NCBI RefSeq assembly: GCF_051020985.1
Contig: NC_135012.1
Location: forward strand, 5,768,451-5,832,450
DNA length: 64,000 nucleotides
From: Nomia melanderi
Lineage: Eukaryota; Arthropoda; Insecta; Hymenoptera; Halictidae
Direction: 5' to 3'
Part shown: piece after piece, positions 11,069 to 23,718 of the stretch
How the letters are laid out: each line of letters opens with the position of its first letter
How positions within the stretch are numbered: the first letter of the stretch is position 1
Made by a program: the position numbers and the translations under genes
Notes under the pieces: model-generated
Database searches by the model: none
The model's input: only the letters and a program-made list of their open reading frames with translations
What the model was told of the DNA's origin: nothing

Positions 11069-12293
11069 GGAACCGATATACACTTTCCGAGTGGTATTAC
11101 GAAACGTACCGAATTAAAATGGCGGCCGTGTCGAGGCGAGAGCATGAGCGAGATTAAATCACCGGGTAACGACGAAAACGAGAAAAAGAATGGTCGGATG
11201 CTCAATCTCGAAGGAGATCCATTTCCTCTTCGAATCCGACTTTCCGGCCCGAAGAAGTCCGACAAAACAATGGCGTCCGACGCTGGCCATTACGGCAGAT
11301 GCGCAATTAATATTACCACGCTGCTCCCGTCCGTCTCCATAAACTCGAAATTTACGATTCCCGGGGCCGGGTCCGCTGCCGCTTAATTACAATAAGAATC
11401 ATCGTCCGGCTGTAAAATAATACGTAACGAACGTCGACCGACCGACACCGCCACGCCGTTCGTCGTAACGCTAATTATTGACTATCGTCTCGAAAGGAAT
11501 CCGCGGCCTTAACCCCCTCGTTTTTCCTTTTGTCTTCGATCGAGATTTTCCTTTTCTCCGAACGCGATCGCGGCGAGCGTCTCTCGTTCACGAACAATGG
11601 ACGATCGATTCGAGACCGACGCGGAACGCAAGACCGTTGATCAACGAAGGTTAATTGATCCTCGGGAATATTAAATCCGCGAGCGACTTTCTTCGAAAAA
11701 GCTCCAACTTTTTTACTTGCCGTCGAAACATTAACCATCTTCGAAGGAAAGCTGCGAGTATCGCGTTAACACGCGTGATTTAACGGTCAACACCGTAAAC
11801 AAACTGATAACAGTGTTACCTAAGGATCGCGGTACCAAATAATGAACACTTTCGATCGATCGTTCTTACAAAAGACCAACACGCGGCAATTATCGTGTCA
11901 ACCGGAACATAAAAAGAAACCGAACTCTCTCACCTCCAGTGCGTTCGTATCAATCAACCGCGCCGGTCTAATTGTAATAATCGCGCCGTGGTACACGAGG
12001 AGCAACGAAGGCCGCCGCTAAAAGCAATCGCGGCGGCCTTTGGATGCCGAAGAAGCCAAGAAAGATACCTTTTTCGAGGCGGCGAAGGCCGCAGCGCGAT
12101 GCACACGGGAATTATCGGCGCGGATCGGCTCGCGTTTACGAGAGAGAAAGAGTCCTCGCGGAGATTCCCCGGTCGTCCTCGACTCTCCTTTCGATACCCT
12201 TAATTCGTGACTAGTCGCGGCCGATCCTGATCGTCGTTGTCGGCGTCGATAATTGAGGAAGCTATCCGGATTAGCATGGGAGGAGATTTAGCC

Positions 12294-12322
12294 AGAGAGA
12301 GAGAGAGAGAGTGAGTGAGAGA
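12294..12322. repeat. GA microsatellite
   Basis: GAGAGAGAGAGAGAGTGAGTGAGA-type simple repeat. Confidence 0.85.
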
Positions 12323-13237
12323 GGGGGGAATGGGGGGCAGGTGAGTTCGTTATTATGATTTTCTTCATTAAACGTCGATCAAGGGAATACTTTAATAGCC
12401 ATGTGGGCCTTATCAAGGGCGGCGGCCGCGACGGTTCCAGGGCTCTCTCACGCGAGTAGCTACACGCGTACGCGCAGCGCAACGCGGCGCCGACCTGCTT
12501 ATTCGTCAGTCGCTTATTTCAATATTACAGTGTAATAAATAGCGAGCGCACTCGTCCACGATTAAATCGACGAAAATTACAGATCGGACGGGCGGGTTTT
12601 CAAGGGAGGTTCGGGAGGGAAAGGAGCCGGACCGGGGCAAATTACATAGATCTCGAGCAACGGTACACGCATGTACCAGCGCATTTTTGCAACTGCCGTT
12701 TACCAAGAGAGACTGCTGAAAGAACGAAAGAGGTAGCGAGGAAGGGGGGAGAGAGGGAGAGAGAAAGGATCGACGAGAACTCGATGATCGAACGCGAATC
12801 TATCGGATAAAGACGACGAACTATTTTATAGGAATGATGAACGGCAGTCGGTAGGGTTTCGTACTGATTAAGTAATCATTTCTGGTTTATTAATGGACGC
12901 CGGCCTGGCCTGAGCTATATAAACTTGATTTGTATTGTTAGCAGTGTTAATAAGCTCGGTAATTTCGATCTTCATCCGAGCGGCAGCAGCGATTTATCAT
13001 TCCTATCGATCACTTATCCCGACGAAAGAGACTAGGTATACGGCCGCGTCCGCCTCGCTCCGCCTCGCCTCACACTCGTCTCGTCTCTCCGCGAGCGTTT
13101 CAATATCGCCGGTAGATTTATTCTACTGATCCTATTGGTTCCGTTTGAAACATCCTTAATAATATCGGATAGAACAGTTATTGCCCCTTACCTAATCTTT
13201 GTTCATTTGATTCGGTAAGTCTCTTCCTTCATCTCTT

Positions 13238-13277
13238 CCATCTTTCTCTCTCTCTCTCTCTCTCCCTCTCTCTTTCT
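13238..13277. repeat. TC microsatellite
   Basis: TCTCTCTCTCTC with a CCC interruption and a TTTCTC tail. Confidence 0.85.
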
Positions 13278-13595
13278 CAGTCTCTAACCGTCGCGCGTTT
13301 CATTTATTCCTTCCAGGATGCGCAAATGTGTACATTTAATTTTAGATTGATATTAAAGTTCAATGATCACGAAACGCGAACATCATTTTTTTCTAATACG
13401 CGCATAATTATTTTCATGCTTCTTAATCTCGTTTAATTTCTATCCATTTAAACTGTACGAATTATTACTAAACCAGAAATTAAAATCGTCCTCTCTCTCT
13501 ATTCCAAAAAGGATGTTCATCTGCGGCCCCCCCCCCCTCCTTCGCTACCCCACCTCGCCGTACCTTGCCTCCTCTTCTTCCACCCCGAGACCGAT

Positions 13596-13625
13596 GAGGT
13601 TAACCTTTTTATACTTTAATTAGTA
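13596..13625 (+). repeat. 30 bp exact direct repeat, left copy
   Basis: GAGGTTAACC plus CTTTTTATACTTTAATTAGTA, identical to 13787-13816 over 30 bp. The two copies bracket a GA microsatellite. Confidence 0.85.
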
Positions 13626-13671
13626 TTGGTATTAATCTATTCGAGGGAGAAGGAAGAGACAGCGATAGAGA

Positions 13672-13676
13672 GAGAT

Positions 13677-13720
<44 letters not shown>

Positions 13721-13771
13721 AGAGAGACAGAGGGAAAGAGAGAAAGAGAAAGAGAGACAGAGAAAAAAAAA
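13672..13771. repeat. GA microsatellite
   Basis: About 100 bp of (GA)n with GAAAGA, GACAGA and A-run interruptions. A plus-strand open frame here is an artefact of Arg/Glu alternation. Confidence 0.9.
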
Positions 13772-13786
13772 AGAATTGTCCTTGAG

Positions 13787-13816
13787 GAGGTTAACCTTTT
13801 TATACTTTAATTAGTA
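13787..13816 (+). repeat. 30 bp exact direct repeat, right copy
   Basis: Second copy of 13596-13625. It is preceded by TTGTCCTTGAGGAGG, which also resembles the start of the 7.1-7.8 kb minisatellite unit. Confidence 0.85.
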
Positions 13817-16800
13817 CTAGCATCGGCACTAAATGGTTTTTAATCCTTTCCTAGGGCCGGCATCAAAGTAATCACGCGTGTAAAACGCGGGTAATGCGTT
13901 ACGACGCCGAGCGAAATCCGTCTCTCACGGAGCACAGGCCGGCGTTATAGACACGCTGAATAGCAGGCAATAATTGCTGTTTTTCAACGGAAACGGGCAA
14001 GGTATATGTGTCAGATCAGCCGCGATGCGTTTCACTGGCCTCCGGTCTATGATAATCCGTCCTATTCTATAACCGTTCGATGAATATCATTAAATTTTAA
14101 CGATCCGTCTTATGGCATGTTGCGCCGAATGTCCTTCGATCGCTGATCTCTCTCTCCGGCTCTCCCGGCTTCTCCTTTCCTTATTTCTTCTTTCGCCATC
14201 TTCGTTTTCCGTCGGTCTCCTCTCGCGATTATTATCTACACCTTTATCTCGCGGACGACACTAGCCCCATCATTTTATAAATTTCCTCCGGCCATCCTCC
14301 TCTCGTTCTCCTTCAACCCCCTTTTTCGCCACACTCCACTTCTTCCCCTTCGCCTTTTTATCCCCATTTGCCGAATTCTTCTCGTCACTGCACCGCGACT
14401 CGCCGCTTCATCTTTTTATCGAGAAGTTCGCTCTCCTTATCCGCACTCAATCTTCGACTTCTGTCGCATTCCAGCTCTGTCTTCCCTTCGCCGATTGCGT
14501 TTCTTCTTCTCCGCGACACTCCGCTCTGCTCTTCATCGTTCGGATTTCAGCTTCCAGTGTCATTAATTACATTACACTTCGCTTTGACCTTTTTTCACCC
14601 CTTCGTTTCCTTCTCTGACTCTTCCCGCGAACCTGAAACTTCTTCCTCGTTGCTCCGCCGTTCCCGTCCACCATTTTTATTTATTATAGTTTACTTCGTA
14701 TCTGGCTTCTCACTTTATATCTTCACGTATGCGAGTCTCCCTTAATTGCATGTTCTCGTCCACGAGTCGCGTGTTTCTTTCCGCCCACGGACCACGCGTC
14801 TTCTTCTTTTTAAGCTCCCTGCACACGGTGAAACTTGTTGCGACGCACGCGTCGAGTCCTAGGTTTCGAAAGACTCGCTCCGATATCCATTTGCCGTCGC
14901 ATTATCGTTCCTTCTCGGTTTATCGTGCGACGTCTGTATTGAGAACCGTGCACGTTAAGTGTTTAACATAAAGAAGCAAAGACAGAAACAGGTGAAAAGG
15001 AAGTTAACACGGAAGAACAAATTCTTCAATTTTGCGTTATCGATCGAACCGAAGGCGAATGAACCCATCAGCTACAGAAATTATATCAGGTGATTTTACT
15101 TTTTATTATCAATCATAAAATTCTCCCAAAAACTGGCAATCCTAATCAATCTTTTCCTCGCAACTTATGCGGAGCTCTAACTTTTTCATCAACGTTAATT
15201 GCATCGAGAACCAATTCCCGATGCAGAACCGCGCGCGTCGCGGCGTGTATCATAAAAATCGACAGTCGAGCCGCGCGTCGGAACATGTTTCATCGTGTGC
15301 AGAAAGCTTTACGTTCCCCCCGGCCCGTTCGGCGCTATTCCGGCGTTTCCACGGCCCTTCTTCGGCATATTTTTCCGTTTGACATTTCCGAGCCGCATCA
15401 ACACGAACCGCCCCCCGTCCCGATCCCCGCCCCGCGAGACTGCCCGCAAGACCAGAACGCCGCGAAATTTAACGAAATCCATCATCGGCGCACATAAATC
15501 TTGCTGTCCGGTTGCGTAATTACGGATTCCCGGCCACTTCCGGGTCTCGCGCGTCTTCCGAGAAATCATCGGGGGATCATTACTAGACCGCGGATCGTAT
15601 ACGCATTTATAGCTCGGCCGTATATACATACACGGTGGTTCTTTTTTCGAGATTCATAAAACACGGAATCCCGAAGAATTCAATGGAATTTTATTTTAAT
15701 ACGATTAAGAATTCTATGCTCCGATCAGTAGGAAGCGGAGAGGAAGATCAACGACAACCGTTTTAAAAGCGTTTTTAAAAGGCTACGCGCGGCGAACGCT
15801 AAGCCCCCGGAGTGAGTGTCTTCTGCTGAAGGGGGATTAGGTTGGCGATTTTCGATGGCGAACGTTCGACCGGATTAATTAATAAAAATGCACAAACAGT
15901 GCGCTCGGTGGTTGGCGGCGGGCGGCGGTGGTGGGGTTGTTATTACGCGTGGTAATCCGTAGGGGATAATCGTAAGTGCCATTAGCTCATAACAAGAAAA
16001 TAAAAAGGCACCGGAAGGCGGGAGTGGAGGGGGTGAGGGGGGAGGGGAGGGATGGGGATAGAAGGTAAAGGAGAAACAGAACAACCGAAAGAAGAGAAAG
16101 TACAAGGACCCCGGCCAGGCTTTCACGCTCGCTCCTTCTCCGTCGGGCAGTTAAAGGATTAAAGGACTTTTTTAAATCCGCAAACAACCCCGAAAAAGGG
16201 TTAGAGCGACGCGTTTAGGCAGATGCACCCGTGAAATCCGGTCGTAAACGCTCGTCGCCAGGGAAAACATCGGCGACGGCTCAATTTTCGAAAATCGCCT
16301 GCTACTCGTTTTCAACCCTTCCGCTACCTGCCTCGACGGGGCCAAACACTGGAAGAATGAAACGGACTGATGAAAGGAGAAGGAGAAAAAAGAGAAAGAG
16401 GACACGCTGTTCGTTCGCTCGTTTATGCAACCCTTTCACCGGCTGACGCGAGGATTAACCGATTGCCTTCGCTAATGTGTCGGACAGGACTGTTTTGGAA
16501 CTTTTCAACGAGGATGTAATCTAATATAGAAAGGGTGTTCGGGAAATAATAGAGGTTTCGACTTCTTCGGGATACTTCCGTGGCGCTCGACGCGAACGTA
16601 GGTTCTCAGTGAAGAAGATACTACGAAGATACCAGGAAGAAGTAATTTTCGAGACAATCGACTTATTACTTAATTAACAGTTGACTAACAGTTAGAGAAC
16701 AGTGAAGGTAGGTTTAATTAGTAACAATTAACACGTTATCCGCCGATCGCTGTTCCGCGCTGCAAGGATCAACGACTTCTCTATCAATCCTGCGATACTA

Positions 16801-18062
16801 ACGGCAATCGCAATGAACCAATAAATCCTTTCGACTAACACAACCGATACCTCAAGCTATTACATAAAAGAAACTATTAAACTTTCCAATGTAGCGTAAA
16901 CACTGGGAAAACTATTAAACCGTTCGACGGCGAGCGCGGTCTATTAATCTATTAATAGGCGGCAGACAAAAATAAACCGATCAACCGAAAGAAACGCGTG
17001 AAAAAGTTCGCAAGGTAGACGTGCGTCGATTACAGAGAAATGTATCAAGATCGGCAGATTGTAACGATCAACGCGATGGAAGCACGCGTCGGCGAGCCTC
17101 GGATCGGGAAGCGTCTAATATTCGTCCGCGAGTCGAGCCGGGCTCTCGAAAGCGCGATAATCCGAGGCTTTCGACGCGCTAATCCACGACGGAGTCGGAG
17201 GATTACAAGATGTAAACGGCAAAGCTGTCGTCGTAAACGAGCCCGGCGCGCGATTTCGAGAAACATAGTCGGGGCCAACCCGTTTTCCCTCTACCTGCGA
17301 GCCCGGGGCTCTCCGTTGAGACGACGCTCGCAGGGCGAGACGCGAAAACGGAGCTCGAACAGGAATAAAATCGATATACGGCGGCGTGCACGTGCGACGG
17401 GAAACCGAGGGAAATGATTCCCGCGCGAAGAAGTCGACGCAGGACACGTTTTCCCGAGTTTCTGGGAATCCGTTGGCAAGGGTCGCGTAATTCGACGCGC
17501 GTCCTCGAAAGGAAATCGAGAGATTTTCACCGCTATCGTTCGACATTTTTTCGAAAAAAAAAGAAAGAAAGAAAGACGAAGGAACATATTTTACGTATAA
17601 GGGCTGGAGTCTCTCCACCGTCCTCCCCCGTGAGCGTGACTATTTGTAGAAAAGGGTAGAAGCCCTTCTCCGGTTGCCTAAATTTTTCATCGGGTAGAAT
17701 TATTTATTTTCTCTTTGTCTTCGTGACTTCACTTTGATGTCTACATCGCGCGAAGTGTAATTTGCTTCGGGAACACGGCGATTCACTTCTCGAGAGTGAA
17801 GTATGATTGAAAGCTCGTCAATACGTAATGAGATAAAGATATATATTCGACGGGAGACGCGCGAAGACACGGTCGCCGGACAAAGCGACGGATTCTAGTG
17901 AAGTTGCCCGGGTAGAACTTGACCCTTTTCATTCCTGGAAGCTATTATCCTTTAATTATTGACCAACGTGTACCGGGAAGTAATGATAGGACTGTCCTGC
18001 GAATCATATGGATTACTGCACTCGGTGGCATTGCGCATACTTATATACATTTAAACTTAATC
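13817..18062. other. Intronic stretch, mixed composition, no gene
   Basis: 14140-14720 is strongly pyrimidine-rich on the plus strand; 15150-15600 and 17040-17660 are CpG-rich with open frames on several strands at once. None has a domain, a plausible exon boundary pair or codon bias distinguishing it from the others. Confidence 0.45.
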
Positions 18063-18225
18063 CCTTGAAGATTGTTTGAAGTATACAGAACCTTCTGCCG
18101 ATTCTGCTGAATCAGACGTTAATGCTAAATAATGGAGAATGAGGAAACTACGTACTGATTTCTCGCTGTTTGAATAGTTCAATCATTTGTTTGCTACTTG
18201 ATTCTCCATGGAAGGGATTGATAAA
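18063..18225 (+). mobile_element. Family 2 element fragment
   Basis: The stretch ACTACGTACTGATTTCTCGCTGTTTGAATAGTTCAATCATTTGTTTGC-like (blocks only) parallels 44090-44160. It shares CTGTTYGARTARTTCAATC and CATTTGTTTGC. The termini are not intact. Confidence 0.5.
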
Positions 18226-19261
18226 ATGGGTTAAGAACTTAATTCGGAATCAGAATGGGGAAATAAAGTATTCGATTGAAGTATTATAAGAGACATCCGG
18301 AACTTCATGTGCCCCATTAATGTGCAGTCTACGCAATTTTATACTTTATTCCACGTAAATGCATAGTCCGCAGTTTAGCGAAAGGAAGGGGTGAAAAGGG
18401 AAGAAGTTCTGTGAAGTATTAGAAATTAATCAGCGTACTTCGAAAAGTTGTTGAGGAAAAAGAAATAAGGGAGAATTATGAAGGAAGCTTTTCAAAGGTT
18501 TGCGAGTCGCGAAGATGGATGCATAGAAATGTAGAAGGGTGGATTAAGTACGCGACAGATACCGGAAGAGGGGAATCCTGGCAGAGAGAGAAAGTCTGTC
18601 CCCTTTTTTTCCTACCCCCCCCACCTAGACACGACATAACGGTGTATTACACCAGGAGCGGAGAAAAGTGGTTGCTGGCATGAATGGCCAGTGTTTTACA
18701 ACAGTGGCGAGAGTCGAATAACCCTCGTGGCTTTGTTGAATCGCGGCTTTTACGAATGTACCTGCGGTAAAAATCAGCCACTGTGCGCACGGAAGCCTCA
18801 GGGTGGGCCCGCAACGGGCCGCAAAGGGTTGAAGCGAGTTATAAAACGAGGCTATAATCGGCTCTCCGTGGAGACCGTAGAAAAATGTCCAGTTACGTTT
18901 TCCACAGGTCCCACTTCTTCGTTGCTTTCCAGTAATTTAATTGCACCCACTTAGCCTGTCAATTTCTTTTTCGGTGGATTTTGCGTATTATTACTTTATC
19001 GCCAACCCTTCCGGATTAGATTAGGTAACTGTTCTTCGCTTTTAAGAGAGAAAGCCGTTTTATTTGTAGAGTACTCCTCAGTTTTTTAAGATTCTCTTCT
19101 TTGATTCGTTACCGATTGTTCAGAATTGTGTGATAGGATTATCTTTTCAGGTGGCAGTCGATAATGGCTTGAATCGGTGATTATTATATTTGGTGTATTG
19201 TTCTAAGGGATTGTGTGGTGGTATTTGTGTGTATACATGTGGAGAAATAAATTGGGAATTT
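18226..19261. other. Intronic stretch without recognised gene
   Basis: AT-rich to mixed DNA. A plus-strand frame at 18691-18954 (87 codons) has no domain. No repeat matched. Confidence 0.45.
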
Positions 19262-19602
19262 TGGAGGTTTGAAACTTTGTAGCTTTAAAACTTTAAAGCT
19301 TTGAAACCTTGAAACTTTGAAACGTTGACGCTTCGAAACTTTGACACTTTGAAACGTTGACGCTTTGAAACTTTCGAGCTTGGATCTTTGAAACTTTGAA
19401 ATTTTTGAATTTTGAAACTTTGAAACTTTGAAACTTTGAAATTTTTGAATTTTGAAACTTTGAAACTTTGAAACTTTGAAACTTTGAAACTTTGAAACTA
19501 TGAAACTTTAAACCTTTGAAACTCTGAAACTTTGAAACTTTGAAACTTTGAAATTTTGAAAATTTGAAACATTGAAGTTTTCAAGATTTGAAACTTCGAA
19601 GT
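19262..19602. repeat. TTTGAAAC tandem repeat
   Basis: About 340 bp of an 8 bp unit TTTGAAAC with degenerate edges (CTTTAAAGC, CGTTGACGC) and two internal duplicated interruptions GAAATTTTTGAATTTTG. It lies about 100 bp inside the intron beyond the donor of the zinc-finger exon. The centre is nearly perfect, the edges diverged. Confidence 0.92.
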
Positions 19603-19700
19603 TTCAAAAACTTCGGCTATTATACCCGTCGAACGTCTATCATCACGGACACCTCATTATTCCCGAAACAAAAGAAAACAAAAACTTCCAATCGACTCAC

Positions 19701-19876
19701 CTGTGGGCACATCTTGCATTGGTACTTCCTCGGCGGATGGGAATGGGGCCCGCCCAAATGGGGGTTCAAATGCGACGGATGAGAGGGTTTCACGGTCAAA
19801 GGCTGAGGAACCACCAGCAAACTCGCCGGCGGGCTTCCGCTGCTGGATCCTCCGGCTCCTCGGTATTGATCCTCCC
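19701..19876 (-). CDS. rn: Coding exon, start of C2H2 zinc-finger domain, rotund/squeeze-like transcription factor
   Basis: Seen: a 176 nt minus-strand exon. It runs from an acceptor ending TTTCAG (reading GATGATTTCAG, then GGGAGGATC) to a donor CCCACAG|GTGAGT. It supplies two bases of a split Gly codon plus 58 codons. The peptide is Gly/Ser/Pro/His-rich (SSSGSPPAS, then HPSHLNPHLGGPHSHPP) and ends RKYQCKMCPQ, the Cys-X2-Cys half of a C2H2 finger; the helix and histidines must be in the next exon, left of the window. The entry phase needs a preceding exon ending in one base, which the 37 nt exon at 49012-49048 provides, giving QLQKGEDQYRG. Family knowledge: KYQCKMCPQ before a run of fingers recalls insect Rotund/Squeeze (LIN-29-like) nuclear DNA-binding proteins of limb and neural development. 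Rotund is my preferred name; Squeeze is the main alternative. The acceptor's pyrimidine tract is weak, and the frame stays open upstream of it. Confidence 0.8.
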
Positions 19877-22800
19877 CTGAAATCATCGATCTCGAATCAA
19901 CCATCGTAATCTTTGGTTGCCGCCTCAACCTTGATCCAATATCATAAATCGCGCGACGCACGCTCTCGGGGACAGGTTTCCTCCACACGCGATTTCCGGT
20001 AAACAATCGTCAAGGTGCGCGAGCGACGATCATTCTAACGAGTTGTAAATAGACCGACCGCGTCGCGTTGCGTCGCGCGCTAGATATTCGCTTGGGAACT
20101 CGGTTACAGGCAAATTTTTCCATTGATTTCTCTATTTTTCGAGAGCCGTAGCCGATCGAGCGAAATCAAACGATGTTTTTCGTAATCATCGTCTGCCAGA
20201 TTAGAAAGTGACTCTCCGTATCAACCGGGAATAATATTTATTTATTTACGGGACAGCCGATAACCGGTGAACGGTGGTAAAAACCGGGGAAAGATTCTGC
20301 TCGCCACTCACCGGGACAATTAGCCCGAGATAATACGTCAATTAGGAAACCTCTGAAACGTATCGTCGGAAGAAACGAGACGGAGAAAGGTGGTTAGAAA
20401 AGGAAAATTGTCTGGAAGCTAATGGATCGGCGCAACGATCGCGGAACGCGCGAACGGCGAACTAAAAATAACAAAGAAACGTTGCAAAATTCAAGGAACT
20501 CTGGTCGACCGGCTTATCGTCGCGACCGATCTGGATTAAAAGGGTAATAATTAGAGAACATTACGCGATGCCACTGGAACGGAGTATCGTTTGAAAAATC
20601 GTTAGACATACAACCGGTCCTGTTCGCCACATTATTTTCGTGGATCGCGATAAATAAGCCTAGATGATAGATAGAAACAGTCTACATCGGCGCGCTTGTC
20701 GTATTAGCGACGCGCGTGTACCTGGTAGATTGAAATCTCGGTTTAGGTTGTTAAAATGATCGAAGGAAACGGCGAATGGATAAAGCGATCGTTTCGACAA
20801 CAATGTTAAAATACCGGTTGAGTTATTGCCGCAAGAGAAGATAACGCGCATATACATATCTCTCCAAGATAAATTTGTAGTTGCTTTCACTGCGATCGCA
20901 ACAGAAAAAGTCTTAAGCTTTTCGTTATCAAGAGAAACATTCAAGGATAATTTCACAAATCGTTACGATACTCCGAGGACGTATCTATAAGGTGTCCCAG
21001 GTTTTCTCGATAACATTGTCGGTATACACCGATCAAACTAAAAGCAACGAGATCGCGCAAGAAACACGAATAAATTTAATCTCCTTATCTGAAACTACTA
21101 TGTAATATTTCCCAACAGAATATTCCAGATTTAATCGCACGCCATAATATCCATAAAAATAACTCCGTCAGTGTTCGTTTCGTTTACAGTCTCTCGCGTA
21201 TTGTTTTATTTCGACTTGCGGGACGTACCTTGCTGACAACCCTTTATTTTTCCCTGAAACCGGAGGGGGGGCCGTGCCTCTTCCGTCTTTCGGTTTTACG
21301 AGGACGAGGAAACGATAAAGTTTGATCCCCGGCGAACGGTTTTATCAATTGATCGTCGAAAATCACGCGGAATGGCCGCGATAAACGTCCGCGGAGGATA
21401 ATTAATGGAAGGTATCCGTGTGATATGAAGGATTGCACGATCACGGAGAGAAAGAGAGGCACGCGGACGCCGATTGACGCAACACCGAGGGGCAAGGATC
21501 CTGGCAGGTTGCAAGGACGAGCGATCCTGCGTTACGAGTGGCTGTCGTTGGAGTCGAGCTCTCGATATCGAGATCGGTGTGCTCGCTCGCTCACACAAGC
21601 GAGCCGCGGCAGCAGGTGCATCCGTTTCATGTGTGCGTGTGCTCGAGTTTCCGTTGCGCCTGAGAGCTTGTTTCTATCAGAATTTTTACTTTTCCCTCTC
21701 CGCTCCCACTCCCCGCAACCTGCGCGACAACGAAATAGATCAAATTCTATCCGAAAGAGAGATTCGCTTTTATTACGGGTGAACCGGAGGAACGGAACCT
21801 TTCGATACTCGGGGAATATAGATCGAATATAATAAAATGCAGTTAGAAGTCAAAGAACGGAACGCGCCTGCCAGGGGAATTCGCCGGAAGTTTGGGAAAC
21901 GATTCAATGGAACGTGTCAAAGGTGCGAGGAACGGAAAAAAGATTCGCGAGAATGTTAACCGTTTGACGGGTAATGAGGTGCGAGTGTTATGGAGAATTC
22001 TAGTTTGAGTTAATAGGAGTTCGTTGTATATAGACAGAAGAGACTATAATTATTCTGATTATTAATGTTATGCTTTCAACGTGGACGTGTTATAGAATGG
22101 ACGGAAAGTTTCTTTGCGAAGATGATTAATGCTAATAAAATGCGTCAACTTATATTGAATATCATCATCTTGGTAAACGTGCGTGTCGATTTTGACTGAT
22201 ACAATTACGCGAACGTGTATTCTAACACTTCCTTTTAAACGTTTCCAAAATCTAAAGGAAAGAATATTAATATTTCTAGAATTGATCGAGTAAATCGCGT
22301 AATGTACGTCCGAGAACCTAGTATTAATCTTCAGTGAACAGATACTGTAGTGTTATGTACAACGAACAATTATTTGATTATTCTGATGATTGTTATGGTT
22401 ATTTTCCACTTACCCGACGCGTTAAATGCCACGTCGATCCTTCGTAGTTCATTTATTTCCGTTTGTTGCCCATATACTCCACGCGAAGAGGTAAGCAAAC
22501 TTAAGGCACTCATGGATCGTTAAGGGTTGATAGTAAAATAAATCTAGCGTGTGTAGTCGCGAAGAAAATCGTACAGCAAGGGGTTAAAGAGCTTAAAGTC
22601 TGTTCCCCCGTTCCCCTTTCTGGCTCGCGTCGGGCCGGTTTATAGCGTTCCCGATTCCCCCGTTCATTTTTGCTCCCTTTTTCGCGGTCGTTCGAGGTCG
22701 TCTCTTTCCTGCAAGATGAATTTCAGGCGCGCGCGCGAGTGCGAGCGCGAGTGCACGAAGAAAGTCGGGATCGGCAGGCGGCCGCGTAAAAAAACCAGCG

Positions 22801-23141
22801 GAAGCGTTAGGAACGTTAAACGAAGGAAGCTGTAATGAATTACGTATCTGATCCGTTTCCTGCCGGCTGGAGAAAAACTATCGTTCGGTTTTGCGAGCCA
22901 TCGGACATCTTAAAAAATCAGATTCAATTACTGGAGCGGTTCGCCCCAGCCACCGAATTACCTCTCGCGTCTGCGAACCGACCCGTTTCGACGATCCTGC
23001 GTTCTTACGGCGCTTTCTCCGCCTCTTTGCCTCACGATCGACTCTTCCTCTTCGTGTCCGATCAATAAGAACTTCCAAAATCTCGATGAACCTGGCGATT
23101 CTCCTCGCGATCTCGCTCGATCAGGCTACTGCGATGATTTA
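19877..23141. other. Intronic stretch next to the zinc-finger exon, no further gene
   Basis: The minus-strand frame of the exon remains open for 43 codons upstream of the acceptor (to 20006), with in-frame ATGs. Beyond that the DNA is mixed; 21240-21800 and 22610-23100 are GC-richer with chance frames on both strands. CGCGGAATGGCCGCG at 21366-21380 recurs exactly at 59712 and 61606. Confidence 0.45.
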
Positions 23142-23145
23142 TTAA

Positions 23146-23312
23146 CCCCGTGCACTCGAAAGTTTTTCACTAGAAATATTCAGCACTCTTTGGTAAAATA
23201 TAGACGATGCTTGTTGCGACTGATGTAAATAATTTAATCGATAAATTGAGGGATGAAAGTATTTTACTTTGATATTTTGTAATTTATAGCTTTATCTCTC
23301 GAGTACGAAGGG
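23146..23312 (-). mobile_element. TTAA MITE, family 1, inverted copy
   Basis: TTAA at 23142-23145, then CCCCGTGCACTCGAAAG; ends CGAGTACGAAGGG before TTGA. The block TTTTTCACTAGAAATATTCA matches the family 1 end. The element is shortened (167 bp). Confidence 0.65.
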
Positions 23313-23316
23313 TTGA

Positions 23317-23714
23317 AAAACAGGAAAGGGTTTGGCAGTTATTCTATGCCTACGTTTATTATAAAGGTTGTTGGTCGAGTGCAGAAGTGTATTAATCACT
23401 TTTCCTTCTTTTAATAAATTATGACGGTTTCATTGAGCACGATTGTGAGGAGAGTCGTATGGCAAGGTTCTATCAAATAAAAGGAGAGTTTGATAGAATT
23501 ATTCTATGCGCGCGTTTATTCCAAGATCCAAGTGAAATTTAGTTTGGATGAAAAATTAAACGACATTCAGAGTTTACAAATTCGACATCGTTACGAATTT
23601 GATAGAGTATTGTGAAACAGGGGATTGAACTTGAAAATTACTTTTTTTTCCTAAATTGTATTCACTAAAACCTCAAATCATATGATCGTGTCATGAAAGT
23701 GCATGAAATAATGA
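23317..23714. other. AT-rich intronic stretch
   Basis: The phrase GATAGAATTATTCTATGCGCG and its near copy at 23340 (AGTTATTCTATGCCTACG) suggest a short diverged duplication. Nothing else seen. Confidence 0.35.
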
Positions 23715-23718
23715 TTAA

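Larger units (their letters stand above)
11070..13595. other. Intronic stretch, GC-rich with simple repeats, no gene
   Basis: It contains GA (12294-12322) and TC (13238-13277) microsatellites and a C run at 13528-13540. A minus-strand pyrimidine tract ending GTTCTTTCAG near 12718 resembles an acceptor, and the following frame stays open for about 70 codons (to 12506), but the peptide has no recognised domain and no matching donor was clear. Confidence 0.4.
1..19700 (-). other. Partial intron downstream of the zinc-finger exon
   Basis: Begins with the donor GTGAGTCGATTGG on the minus strand at 19700 and continues past the left window edge, so the intron exceeds 19.7 kb. I looked for the rest of the finger cluster (Cys-X2-Cys...His-X3-His, TGEKP-like linkers) on the minus strand and saw none, so the partner exon must lie outside the window. 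Contents are MITE-like elements, a ~130 bp minisatellite, microsatellites and GC-rich blocks. Confidence 0.65.

Noticed and set aside
12506..12720. Alternative exon after a CTTTCAG acceptor
   Set aside because: Good pyrimidine tract, but no clear donor and no recognisable peptide; 7 kb into an intron with no phase test possible.
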